Part shown: piece after piece, positions 16,715 through 25,518 of the stretch
How positions within the stretch are numbered: the stretch's first letter is position 1
How the letters are laid out: the number at the start of each line of letters is the position of its first letter
Assembly (NCBI RefSeq): GCF_029433095.1
Contig: NZ_JARNTX010000002.1
Location: forward strand, 310,001-374,000
Reading direction: 5' to 3'
DNA: 64,000 bases
From: Hymenobacter sp. YC55
Lineage (GTDB): Bacteria > Bacteroidota > Bacteroidia > Cytophagales > Hymenobacteraceae
The notes under the pieces: model-generated
Databases searched by the model: none
Told to the model about the DNA's origin: nothing
The model's input: the letters and a program-made list of their open reading frames with translations, nothing else
Translations under genes and position numbers: made by a program

Positions 16715-16864
16715 GGCACACGCAAACCGGCCCCTATAGCCGAGCAACAAGCGCCCTATATACCTCCCTTCTCAAGCAGGGCATGCTAGGGCCTTGGCTT
16801 TGATTGCCGCTTGCCCGTCAGCCTGATCTTGTAGGTGCTCCCAACCCGTATGCAAACTGCTGCG

Positions 16865-16872
16865 TATTTTTG
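16865..16872 (+). promoter_or_regulatory. Candidate -7 promoter box (TATTTTTG)
   Basis: Matches the Bacteroidota TAnnTTTG element and ends 5 bases before the ATG at 16878, which would give an almost leaderless transcript. No good -33 TTG was seen at 19-21 bases upstream, so this is weak. Confidence 0.35.
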
Positions 16873-16877
16873 CCCCG

Positions 16878-17207
16878 ATGCGGTTGTTGGCTCTGTTTTT
16901 CTCGCTCTACTTTCTGGTACTCTCGTGTCGAGCCTGTGCTGACGAAGCAGTGCGTCCGGGCACCGAGCAAACCTGTATTTCAGCTAGCCAGTCGGGGCAT
17001 TGTCCCACCGATTCGGTGGGCGACTGGTGCCCTCCCTTGTGCCAGTGCCACTGCTGTCCGGGCTTTGCGCTGCCTGTTGTACCGCCGCTGCTACCCACTA
17101 AGAGTCGGGTTGCCGTTATGGCGCGTGCCTATGCGGCCGCGCCTGTGCCTGGCTTAGTGGCCCACCTGCCAACTTCCCCCTGGCAGCCCCCGCAGGCAAC
17201 CTGCTAA
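16878..17207 (+). CDS. DUF6660 family cysteine-rich protein
   Basis: A 109-residue small exported protein: signal peptide MRLLALFFSLYFLVLSC, then a cysteine-rich core (CRACADE, C, C, WCPPLCQCHCCPGF) and a low-complexity tail. This matches the Bacteroidota DUF6660 pattern, whose genes regularly sit just before CzcA-type efflux genes. The cysteine clusters suggest metal binding in the periplasm, an inference. It lies 238 bases upstream of the RND pump gene in the same direction, so it belongs with the metal-efflux cluster. Confidence 0.75.
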   Translation: MRLLALFFSLYFLVLSCRACADEAVRPGTEQTCISASQSGHCPTDSVGDWCPPLCQCHCCPGFALPVVPPLLPTKSRVAVMARAYAAAPVPGLVAHLPTSPWQPPQATC

Positions 17208-17331
17208 ACTATTCTTACCCACCCTGCTAAGAGTGCCGCGCTCCAACTAGTGCGCTGTAGCTGCTTGGCTTCCTTTTGTTGAAGGAATTGCGCCTGAGGT
17301 GCGGCGGGGCAGAAGTGTACTATACTTCTTG

Positions 17332-17412
17332 ACAAGCTTCGCCGGCGGCGAGGCTTACGTATTTCCGCTTGCCCGCATGGGAAGCGGCTAAGAGAAGTAT
17401 GGCGAAGCTTGT
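17332..17412. promoter_or_regulatory. Inverted repeat upstream of the efflux pump gene
   Basis: ACAAGCTTCGCC at 17332-17343 recurs as GGCGAAGCTTGT at 17401-17412, ending 34 bases before the pump's ATG. It may be a metal-responsive operator or leader hairpin, or just a worn intergenic palindrome. No regulator gene is adjacent. Confidence 0.4.
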
Positions 17413-17445
17413 TTCCACTATCCAGACTCTAAACTTCCAGCCTTT

Positions 17446-20400
17446 ATGTTCGACCGGCTGATTTATTTTTCCATTCACAACAAGTTGGTTATCGGGCTGC
17501 TAACCCTGGTCTTGGTGGTCTGGGGCGGCTACTCGCTGCTGCGGCTGCCCATTGATGCTGTGCCTGACATTACCACCAACCAAGTAGTCGTTTACACGGT
17601 GGCGCCTTCGTTGGCCGCCAACGACATCGAGCGGCTGGTGTCGTTTCCGGTGGAACAAAGCGTGGCTACTATTCCGGGGCGGGAGCAAGTCCGTTCGTTC
17701 TCTCGCTTTGGCCTCTCGGTGGTCACCATCGTATTCGCCGATGATGTGGACGTGTATTGGGCCCGGCAGCAAGTAACCGAACGGCTGCGCGAGGCAGAAA
17801 GCCAGATACCTCCTGGCGTCGGCCGCCCCGAAATGGCGCCCGTCAGCACTGGCCTCGGCGAAATCTACCAGTACATCGTGCACGTGAAGCCGGGCTACCA
17901 GAACAAGTACTCGGCCAGTGACCTGCGCACCATCCAAGACTGGATTGTGCGGCGCCAACTGCTCGGCACACCCGGCGTGGCCGACGTCAGTAGCTTCGGC
18001 GGCCAACTCAAACAGTACGAAGTAGCCCTGGACCCCGAGCGGCTCCGCTCGCTCAACGTCACGGTGGAGGAAGTGTACCAGGCCGTGGCCCGCAACAACC
18101 AAAACACCGGCGGCGCCTACCTCGACCGTAACCCCACCTCTTACTTCATTCGCACGGAAGGCCTAGTCACCAATCCAACCGACATCGGTAACATCGTGGT
18201 GCGTAGCACCAGCAATGGCCTGCCGGTATTGGTGCGCGATGTGGCGCAGGTGGGCTTTGGGTCGGCGGTGCGCTACGGCGCCATGACCCGCAACGACGAA
18301 GGTGAGGTAACTGGCGGGTTGGTGCTGATGCTAAAAGGGGCCAACGCCAACGAAGTCATCAAGGCCGTGAAAGAGCGCATGGTGACCATCGAAAAAAGCT
18401 TGCCCGCCGGCGTCACCGTAGAGCCGTTTCTGGACCGCTCCACGCTGGTCAATCGGGCCATTGCCACCGTCAGCCGCAACCTAGCCGAGGGGGCGCTTAT
18501 TGTGGTGTTTGTATTGGTGCTGTTTCTCGGCAACTGGCGGGCTGGCCTGGTAGTAGCGTCGGTTATTCCGCTTGCTATGTTGTTTGCCATCAGCATGATG
18601 TGCCTGTTTGGCGTAACGGGCAACCTGATGAGTTTGGGCGCCATCGACTTCGGGCTGATTGTAGACGGGGCCGTTATCATCGTGGAAGCCATTGTGCACC
18701 GGCTGGCCTTGCACAAGCTAGCCACCGACACCGACAAACTGCCCGCCGAAGCCATGGACGAAGAAACGTACCAGGCTGCCTCGCGTATTCGCTCGTCGGC
18801 CGCCTTCGGCGAAATCATCATCCTGATTGTGTACCTGCCCTTGCTGGCGCTTGGCGGTATCGAGGGCAAAATGTTCCGGCCCATGGCCGAAACGGTGGCC
18901 TTTGCCATCCTCGGCGCCTTCATCCTGTCCTTAACCTACGTGCCCATGATGTCGGCCCTCATGTTGAGTCGGCACACTGATTCTCGCCCAACTTTTTCCG
19001 ACCGCATGATGACGTTTTTCCAGCGCCTCTACCAGCCAGTGCTGGCGTGGGCCTTGCGGGCCCGGGCCGTGGTGCTGCTGGCCGCGGTGGCGCTGCTGGT
19101 GGGGGCGGGGCTGCTGTTTCGCACCTTGGGCGGCGAGTTTATTCCGCAGCTTTGGGAAGGCGACTTTGCCGTTGAAACCCGCACGCTTACTGGCAGTTCC
19201 CTGAGCTACACCATCGAGAAGGTACAGCAAGCGGCGGGCATTTTGCGGCAACAGTTTCCAGAGGTGAAGGAAGTGGTAACCAAGATTGGCGCCGCCGAAA
19301 TTCCCACCGACCCCATGCCCGTGGAAGGCGCCGACCTAATGGTAATCCTGAAAGACAAAGCGGAATGGACCAGCGCCGACAACCAGGAGGAGCTAGCCGA
19401 GAAGATGGCCACGGCCGTTAGCCATATTCCTGGCATGTCGTTTAGCTTTCAGCAGCCTATTCAGATGCGTTTCAATGAGTTAATCAGCGGCGCCAAGCAA
19501 GATGTGGTAGTCAAGATTTACGGCGAAGACCTGGACTTGCTGGCCGACTATGCCCAACAGGCCGGCCGCTTGGCGCGCCGCGTGACCGGAGCCGAAGATG
19601 TGTACGTGGAGCGGGTAACGGGGCTGCCCCAAATTGTGGTGGAGCTAAACCGCAACCGCCTCGCGCAGTTTGGCCTCAACGTGGATGATGTGAACCGCAC
19701 CGTGCAAACGGCCTTCGCCGGCCAAACGGCCGGGCAAGTATTCGAGCAGGAGCGGCGCTTCGACTTGGTGCTGCGCCTACGCGCCGACCTACGCGCCGAC
19801 ATCAACAGCGTGCGCCGGTTGTTTATAGCTGCGCCCGGCGGGCAACAGGTGCCCCTGGAGCAAGTAGCCACTGTGGAGCTACGTGAAGGTCCCAATCAAA
19901 TCCAGCGCGACGATGCCAAGCGCTACATCACCGTGGCCTTCAACGTGCGCGGCCGCGACGTGGAAACGGTAGTGGGCGAGCTGCAAAACACGCTTGGCCA
20001 ACAATTGAAGCTGGCACCTGGCTACCACCTCACCTACGGCGGCCAATTCGAAAACCTGCGCCAAGCCACTGAACGCCTTGGTATTGCGGTGCCGGTAGCC
20101 TTACTCCTAATTTTGGTGCTGCTCTATTTCACGTTCCGGTCGGTGAGCGAGGCGCTGCTCATTTTTACGGCTATTCCGTTATCGGCTATCGGTGGGGTGG
20201 TAGCGCTGTGGCTGCGCGGCATGCCGTTTAGTATTTCGGCCGGAGTGGGGTTCATTGCTTTGTTTGGCGTGGCTGTGCTCAACGGCATCGTGCTGCTCGG
20301 CCAGTTCAACCAGCTCAAAGCCGATGGCGTCATCGACCTGCTGGAGCGAATCAAGTTGGGCACCGAAGCCCGGCTGCGGCCAGTGCTGATGACGGCTACT

Positions 20401-21837
20401 GTAGCGTCGTTAGGCTTCCTGCCAATGGCCTTGGCTACCTCGGCCGGGGCGGAAGTGCAGCGGCCTTTGGCCACGGTGGTTATTGGCGGGCTGGTATCGG
20501 CCACGCTGCTCACCCTGCTGGTGCTGCCGGTGCTGTACTATCTGCTCGAAAAACGGCTGCAACGTGTCAAGCCTACCCTGCCAGCGCCCGGCCGAGTAGC
20601 TACCTTGGGCGCTAGCCTACTGCTTGTGGTACTACTGGCTCCCATCAGTCAGGCGCAGCAGAATCCGGGGTTGTCGGCGGGGCAGGCAGTACAGCAGGCG
20701 CTGCAAGCCAACGGCACCGTGCAAGCCGCCGAACGAGCCCTAGAAGCCCAACGCGCCGTGCGCCGTACCGCCTACGACATAGGACGCACCACCTTCCAAG
20801 CTGGCTACGGCCAAGTCAACTCGCCCCTCCGCGACAATGTGTTCAGCGTCAGCCAGTCGGTTGCGCTGCCGAGCTACTACCGTTCCCAGGCGCAGCTCGC
20901 CGAAACCCAGATTGTAAACCGGGAGCTGCAACTTGCGCAAGTGCAGGCCGAACTGCGGCGGCAAGTGCGCCTCAGCTACCAAGCGGCTCTGCACGCCCGG
21001 CACCGCCTCCGGGTACTGCGCAGCCAAGACAGCGTTTACACCGAGTTTCTGCGCGCCGCTCAGCTGCGGTTCAAAACCGGCGAAACGGCCCGCATCGAGC
21101 CCGCTACTGCCCTTATCCAGCAAGGCGAAACCCAAAACCAGCTCGCCCAAGCCCGCGCCGACTTCCGCATAGCCAAACGCCAGCTTCAGGCCCTGCTGCA
21201 AACAACTCAGTCTATCGTCATTGCCGACAGTGTTTTACAACCTCTGCCCCTAACAACGCCCCCCGCCGACACTGCCGCCCTAGCCGCTACGCCGGAAGGT
21301 CGGGTGCTACAACAGCAAGTGGCAGAGCGCCAAGCAGAAACGAGGGTAGAGCAAGCGCGCGGCCTGCCCGATATAGTGGTAGGCTACACCAACCAATCGT
21401 TGCGAGGCACTTACACCGAAAGCAGCACTCCCCGCACCTATGGCCCCGCCGACCGGTTTCATAGCGTACACGCCGGCGTGGCAGTACCCATCTTGCGCGG
21501 CCCCCAAAAGGCCCGGGTGCAAGCTGCCCGCCTGCAAGCACAAACTGCCTCCGTCACCTATCAGCGCTACCGCGCCGAAGTAGCCGCCCGCCTCGACGAG
21601 CTACAAATCCGCCGAACAGAGCAGCAGCGCCAACTAGCTTTCTTCGAGCAGGTTGGCTTGCCGCAGGCCGCCGTCATTACCCGCTTGGCTACTCGCGCCT
21701 ACAAAGCCGGCGAAACCACCTACTCCGATTACCTTCTCAACCTGGAGCGCGCCCAGCGCGTGCGCACCGACCACCTAGACCTCCTGCTTCAGCACAACCA
21801 AACTGTAGTGGAGCTGGAGTATCTGCTAGGGAAGTAG
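17446..21837 (+). CDS. CzcA/CusA heavy-metal RND pump fused to a TolC-like domain
   Basis: A 1463-residue fusion. Residues 1 to about 1045 are a complete heavy-metal-efflux RND transporter: first membrane helix LVIGLLTLVLVVWGGYSLL, porter domains, and the helix LGAIDFGLIVDGAVII carrying the conserved Asp of the proton relay, and two repeated membrane halves. Near residues 1050-1065 a second signal-peptide-like stretch (LLLVVLLAPISQAQ) leads into an outer-membrane-efflux (TolC) domain rich in coiled coil. This CzcA-TolC architecture is usual in Bacteroidota. The product should move divalent or monovalent metal ions (Co/Zn/Cd or Cu/Ag; specificity not readable here) out of the cell with the adaptor encoded next. 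Start ATG 17446 gives the standard MFDRLIYFSI N terminus. Confidence 0.95.
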   Translation: MFDRLIYFSIHNKLVIGLLTLVLVVWGGYSLLRLPIDAVPDITTNQVVVYTVAPSLAANDIERLVSFPVEQSVATIPGREQVRSFSRFGLSVVTIVFADDVDVYWARQQVTERLREAESQIPPGVGRPEMAPVSTGLGEIYQYIVHVKPGYQNKYSASDLRTIQDWIVRRQLLGTPGVADVSSFGGQLKQYEVALDPERLRSLNVTVEEVYQAVARNNQNTGGAYLDRNPTSYFIRTEGLVTNPTDIGNIVVRSTSNGLPVLVRDVAQVGFGSAVRYGAMTRNDEGEVTGGLVLMLKGANANEVIKAVKERMVTIEKSLPAGVTVEPFLDRSTLVNRAIATVSRNLAEGALIVVFVLVLFLGNWRAGLVVASVIPLAMLFAISMMCLFGVTGNLMSLGAIDFGLIVDGAVIIVEAIVHRLALHKLATDTDKLPAEAMDEETYQAASRIRSSAAFGEIIILIVYLPLLALGGIEGKMFRPMAETVAFAILGAFILSLTYVPMMSALMLSRHTDSRPTFSDRMMTFFQRLYQPVLAWALRARAVVLLAAVALLVGAGLLFRTLGGEFIPQLWEGDFAVETRTLTGSSLSYTIEKVQQAAGILRQQFPEVKEVVTKIGAAEIPTDPMPVEGADLMVILKDKAEWTSADNQEELAEKMATAVSHIPGMSFSFQQPIQMRFNELISGAKQDVVVKIYGEDLDLLADYAQQAGRLARRVTGAEDVYVERVTGLPQIVVELNRNRLAQFGLNVDDVNRTVQTAFAGQTAGQVFEQERRFDLVLRLRADLRADINSVRRLFIAAPGGQQVPLEQVATVELREGPNQIQRDDAKRYITVAFNVRGRDVETVVGELQNTLGQQLKLAPGYHLTYGGQFENLRQATERLGIAVPVALLLILVLLYFTFRSVSEALLIFTAIPLSAIGGVVALWLRGMPFSISAGVGFIALFGVAVLNGIVLLGQFNQLKADGVIDLLERIKLGTEARLRPVLMTATVASLGFLPMALATSAGAEVQRPLATVVIGGLVSATLLTLLVLPVLYYLLEKRLQRVKPTLPAPGRVATLGASLLLVVLLAPISQAQQNPGLSAGQAVQQALQANGTVQAAERALEAQRAVRRTAYDIGRTTFQAGYGQVNSPLRDNVFSVSQSVALPSYYRSQAQLAETQIVNRELQLAQVQAELRRQVRLSYQAALHARHRLRVLRSQDSVYTEFLRAAQLRFKTGETARIEPATALIQQGETQNQLAQARADFRIAKRQLQALLQTTQSIVIADSVLQPLPLTTPPADTAALAATPEGRVLQQQVAERQAETRVEQARGLPDIVVGYTNQSLRGTYTESSTPRTYGPADRFHSVHAGVAVPILRGPQKARVQAARLQAQTASVTYQRYRAEVAARLDELQIRRTEQQRQLAFFEQVGLPQAAVITRLATRAYKAGETTYSDYLLNLERAQRVRTDHLDLLLQHNQTVVELEYLLGK

Positions 21838-21890
21838 CACCCCGCCTATTAGGCCCATTATGTACCCATCAATTCGTTGAAACGTCATCC

Positions 21891-23066
21891 ATGAAATACT
21901 TAACCATGCTCCTGCTGCTTCTGGCAGTGGGCAGTTGCGGAAAAAAGCAAGAAGCAGCAACCGAGGCGAAAGATTCGCCGGAAGCTTTGGCAGAAACAAC
22001 GAAAAAGCAGGAGGGTCCCGAAGCCGCACCCAATGAAGTGGTTTTGTCGGCTGAAGAGCAAAAGTTAGGCGGCATACAGGTAGGTAGCATCAGCCGGCGG
22101 GCATTGGGTCAGGGCCTGAAAGTAAACGGCGTGTTAGACGTGCCGCCCGATCAGCTAGCTTCCGTCAGCGCCCCGCTCGGCGGCTTCGTCGACCGGACCG
22201 CCCTGCTCCAAGGCACGCGCGTCCGCAAAGGGGAGGTGCTGGCTACCATCCGCAACCCCGACTTCGCGCAGCTTCAGCAGGACTACCTCGAAACCCGGAG
22301 TCAACTCACGTATGCCAAAGCCGAGTACGAGCGCCAAGCCGAGTTGTACCGCCAAGAAGTAGCCCCCCAGAAAAACTTTCAGAAGGCCCAAGCCGAATAC
22401 CAGGGTCTGCAAGCCAAAGCCGCTGCACAGGCCGCCCGCCTTCGCGCCTCCGGCCTACCCGTAGGCGGTACCATCGTCACGACGGCGGCATTACGCGCGC
22501 CCGTGAGTGGCTTCGTGAAAACGGTCAATGTCACCGTAGGGCAGAGCGTAACGCCCACTGATGTGCTGTTTGAAATCGTGGACCCCGAGCATTTGCACGT
22601 TGAGCTAACGGTTTTCGAGAAAGACGTGCCCCAGGTCCACAAAGGCCAACTGGTACGCTTCAGCCTCAGCAACGACCGTCCGAGCACTGAACGCACCGCC
22701 CGTGTCTACCTAATCAGCCGCGCCATTAGCGACGAACGTACCGTGCGCGTTCATGCCCACCTCGACCAGGAAGATCATGCCCTGTTGCCAGGCACCTTTG
22801 TGCGCGCCGTCATCGAAACCAACCGCGCCACCGTGCCGGCTGTACCCGAGAAGGCAGTGGTGCAGTTTGAAGGCCGACATTACGTGTACACAGCCATGCC
22901 GCAAGCCGGGCACTACCGCATGGTGGAAGTGCAGCCCGGCCTTAGCGAAGACGGCTACACCGCCGTTCAACTCCCTGCCACCACTGCATCCGACTCCGCA
23001 CGCTTGGTGATAGAAGGCGCCTATTCCTTGCTCGCCAAAATGAAAAATTCCGAGGAGGAAGAGTAG
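21891..23066 (+). CDS. RND efflux periplasmic adaptor (CzcB/CusB-like)
   Basis: A 391-residue membrane-fusion protein. Lipoprotein signal with lipobox at AVGSC (Cys16) anchors it to a membrane facing the periplasm. A barrel-sandwich (lipoyl-like) domain is seen in SVSAPLGGFVDRT and RAPVSGFVKTVNVTVGQSV around a coiled-coil hairpin (LQQDYLETRSQLTYAKAEYERQ), followed by the beta-barrel and membrane-proximal parts (LLPGTFVRAVIET). It begins 53 bases after the pump gene and should be co-transcribed, completing the metal-export complex. Ends in an acidic SEEEE tail. Confidence 0.93.
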   Translation: MKYLTMLLLLLAVGSCGKKQEAATEAKDSPEALAETTKKQEGPEAAPNEVVLSAEEQKLGGIQVGSISRRALGQGLKVNGVLDVPPDQLASVSAPLGGFVDRTALLQGTRVRKGEVLATIRNPDFAQLQQDYLETRSQLTYAKAEYERQAELYRQEVAPQKNFQKAQAEYQGLQAKAAAQAARLRASGLPVGGTIVTTAALRAPVSGFVKTVNVTVGQSVTPTDVLFEIVDPEHLHVELTVFEKDVPQVHKGQLVRFSLSNDRPSTERTARVYLISRAISDERTVRVHAHLDQEDHALLPGTFVRAVIETNRATVPAVPEKAVVQFEGRHYVYTAMPQAGHYRMVEVQPGLSEDGYTAVQLPATTASDSARLVIEGAYSLLAKMKNSEEEE

Positions 23067-23096
23067 CTAGTCTACGATTAGGGGTAAATACACAAG

Positions 23097-23131
23097 AAAG
23101 GCGGGCTGCATTTCTGCGGTCCGCCTTTGCT
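23097..23131 (+). terminator. Terminator after the efflux cluster
   Basis: AAAGGCGG (23097-23104) and CCGCCTTT (23121-23128), with additional GCA/TGC pairing inside, form a hairpin 30 bases after the adaptor stop. Confidence 0.6.
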
Positions 23132-23215
23132 ATAAGGATGCAATACAAACAGATGGTCTCGCCGGAGTGCTCAGCTTAAGCTGCTGATACCACGTTGGGC
23201 AAGCCAGTAGAGTCT

Positions 23216-23602
23216 TTATTTCTTGGTGGCTTTCATGATCCAGTTCGCTACGGCAGCCACGGTCACGGTACTCGCTGCCGCTACGGCGGCTACTACTTTG
23301 TGGCCGTCGGGTGTGGTAGGCGAGTTCACGAGGTCTTGAAACCGCTTGAGCGGATTGTTTTCACCGGATTGCTCGTTTGTGGCTTCCACTGCCTGTTGCG
23401 CGTTGGTGGCTTGTGTGTCGTCGCTTTGCTGCGAGTTATCGGGAGTTGAAGAGTCGTTCATAGGAGTAGGAGAGGGTTGGGATTGTAAGGTTAAGCGGCC
23501 TGCATCTCTCACTAGGCGTGAGGCCAGTAGCAGCAAACCGCCGCCAAGTATTGCCACTACTACATACTTCACGTCAGTACCAATGGTGATGTAGATAAAC
23601 AA
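23216..23602 (-). CDS. Hypothetical small membrane protein
   Basis: A 128-residue protein from the first ATG (23602), with an N-terminal membrane segment (VKYVVVAILGGGLLLLA), a Ser/Gln/Asn-rich low-complexity middle and a second hydrophobic stretch near the C terminus (VVAAVAAASTVTVAAVANWIM) ending in a lysine-rich tail. An ATG at 23461 (MNDSSTPDNSQQ) would give an 82-residue form with only the C-terminal segment; the sequence does not decide between them. No family recognised. Confidence 0.5.
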   Translation of the reverse strand: MFIYITIGTDVKYVVVAILGGGLLLLASRLVRDAGRLTLQSQPSPTPMNDSSTPDNSQQSDDTQATNAQQAVEATNEQSGENNPLKRFQDLVNSPTTPDGHKVVAAVAAASTVTVAAVANWIMKATKK

Positions 23603-23893
23603 ACGCGGGGCAAGTCGCTAGGGTTGTTGATAATCAAGTCAGTAAAGGAATTTATGTCTCAAGCTGAAGCATGCATTAATCACAACTTCTAGAACTAAAA
23701 GCTCCGTTTTTACTTGATAAACAGGGGATTATCGCCAAGGCTTGTAGTCCAGCTTTACGCCTTTAAGTGGACTGTTAAGTAATAAGTGGCCACCGAGCAA
23801 GAAAAGTGAAAGGCTCCTGAGAAGACCTTAAGAGGGGTTCTTGCCAAGATTAGTTTGGGTCTTTTTTTAGGGTATGTGGTAAATTTGTAGTGT
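23603..23893. other. AT-rich intergenic stretch with promoter
   Basis: About 290 bases between divergent genes, clearly richer in A+T than its surroundings. The right end carries the promoter-like element listed separately; nothing else is recognised. Confidence 0.5.
23854..23887 (+). promoter_or_regulatory. Candidate promoter of the acyltransferase gene
   Basis: TAAATTTG at 23880-23887 fits the TAnnTTTG -7 box, and TTTG at 23854-23857 lies 22 bases upstream as a -33 box, slightly wide. The ATG follows 6 bases after the -7 box, implying a very short leader. Confidence 0.5.
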
Positions 23894-25006
23894 ATGACAC
23901 TACCTGCTATTTTCCGCCTAACTGTAGGTAAAAGAGTTTTTGGCTTGGATGCGCTGCGCGCCTTCGCCATCCTGATGGTGATGGTTCAGCACAGCTCCAT
24001 GTGGGTTTCCCCGCGCTTCACGTTCTTTCACGAGTTTGTGCGCCATTACGACGGCGTAGCTATTTTCTTCGTGCTATCGGGCTTTCTAATTGGTGGCATT
24101 CTTATCCGGACGCTAGAAACTAACGGCGCTAAACCAAGCAAGCTGTGGGACTTTTGGGTGCGGCGCTGGATTCGGACCATACCGCCCTACTTCTTGGCGC
24201 TGCTTGTGGTGATGCCCTTGGAATTGCGCCATAGCGACTTCTCCGCCAGCACGTACGAGCCTTACTTTGTGTTCCTGCAAAATTTCAATTGGACGCATCC
24301 GCCGGCATTCTTAGAGGCGTGGTCGTTAGCAGTGGAGGAATGGTTTTACCTGTTGTCGGCTCCCATGTCTTTCCTGCTTACCAGCCTGCTCAAGCCCCGT
24401 TTTGGGGTGCTCCTGGCGGCTGGCCTGTTTCTAGTCGGCTCTACGGCCTACCGCTACCATTACTTGCAAGGCTACCAGCCCACCACGTGGCAAGATTGGG
24501 ATGCCCACTTCCGCAAAATCGTGTTGCTGCGCCTCGATTCACTTATGTATGGCGTACTGGCGGCTTGGGTAGCCTATTACCATCGAGCCGCTTGGTTACG
24601 CACAAAGTGGCCGCTTTTCATGGTCGGTTTCATAGGGCTAAGCTTGATTGCCAACCCCGTCAGCCCAACCGATCTGACGCTGTTTACTTGCGTGTTTTCT
24701 TTTTCCTGCGCTTCATTAGGCGTTGCCTGTATGCTCCCCGTACTCAGCGAGTGGAAGCAAGCCAATGGGCTAGTAGCCAATACGCTGACGCATATAAGCC
24801 TGATTTCTTATAGCCTCTATCTGCTGCACGGCACCGTGGTGAATTTCAATATCGCCTTACCACTCGCTACCACGCTGCCGCTACCTCATGGGCTGAGGCC
24901 GCTGTTGGGGCTTGGCATTCTGTGGGTGGTTTCTTTGCCGCTGGCCACCCTGATGTACAAACACTTTGAGGTGCCCGTTATGAACTTGCGCACTCGTCTA
25001 AAATAG
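23894..25006 (+). CDS. Acyltransferase family 3 membrane protein
   Basis: A 370-residue polytopic membrane protein of the Acyl_transf_3 (OatA/NodX-like) group. The first helix contains LDALRAFAILMVMVQH with the conserved active-site histidine (H33), followed by about ten membrane helices and the conserved FFVLSGFLIGG and SLAVEEWFYL segments. Such enzymes carry acyl groups across the membrane to O-acylate polysaccharides, peptidoglycan or lipid-linked sugars; the substrate here is not evident as no glycan cluster adjoins. Single-gene transcript by its position. Confidence 0.92.
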   Translation: MTLPAIFRLTVGKRVFGLDALRAFAILMVMVQHSSMWVSPRFTFFHEFVRHYDGVAIFFVLSGFLIGGILIRTLETNGAKPSKLWDFWVRRWIRTIPPYFLALLVVMPLELRHSDFSASTYEPYFVFLQNFNWTHPPAFLEAWSLAVEEWFYLLSAPMSFLLTSLLKPRFGVLLAAGLFLVGSTAYRYHYLQGYQPTTWQDWDAHFRKIVLLRLDSLMYGVLAAWVAYYHRAAWLRTKWPLFMVGFIGLSLIANPVSPTDLTLFTCVFSFSCASLGVACMLPVLSEWKQANGLVANTLTHISLISYSLYLLHGTVVNFNIALPLATTLPLPHGLRPLLGLGILWVVSLPLATLMYKHFEVPVMNLRTRLK

Positions 25007-25241
25007 CCCACACTCGTGCTACGGCTGATAGCCTCTGTTTCTCGAATCCATTGAAGACAGGCTAGGAGCCCGAATACTCAGCAGCTAGTGACTTGCTAGA
25101 GGCACGCCTACCCATGTTCACGGACGATATATCGTTTTGTTGAGGCTGTGTGTTCTATCGTTGTTGCTATGTCCCTGATTACAAGCTCTGGCCTCTACTT
25201 CCGGTTGTCCTGCGTCTTATTCTGCTTCGCTTACCGCAAAC

Positions 25242-25272
25242 AAAAAACCCCGTCTCTGTGGAGAAACGGGGT
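25242..25272 (-). terminator. Terminator of tRNA-Phe
   Basis: On the minus strand ACCCCGTTTCTC pairs with GAGACGGGGT and is followed by TTTTTTG. It lies 5 bases beyond the tRNA 3' end. Confidence 0.8.
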
Positions 25273-25277
25273 CTTAG

Positions 25278-25350
<73 letters not shown>

Positions 25351-25392
25351 AGCTCTTGGTGTCCCCGAGGCCCTTTTCGCCGTTGGGGAGCA

Positions 25393-25422
25393 CAAAAGTA
25401 GTAAACCAAAATGAACCTGCAA
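25393..25422 (-). promoter_or_regulatory. Promoter of tRNA-Phe
   Basis: Reading leftward, TTG (25420-25422), 19 bases, then TACTTTTG (25393-25400): a full match to the Bacteroidota TTG-N19-TAnnTTTG consensus, about 40 bases before the tRNA. Confidence 0.8.
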
Positions 25423-25518
25423 CACTTATCATAAAAAAATCTTTCCGGCGGAAAAGCCGTAAATTGTTATGCATAACGAGTATATTTCCACCTGAATTCC
25501 AACCCAATTTCCCCTCCC

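Noticed and set aside
19786..19805. Short direct repeat CGCGCCGACCTACGCGCCGA
   Set aside because: Codes for a repeated LRAD in the RND pump; within coding constraint.
23216..23461. Treating the short MNDSS form as the only product
   Set aside because: The longer frame has a clean membrane segment; neither start has better support, so the longer one is listed with the alternative noted.
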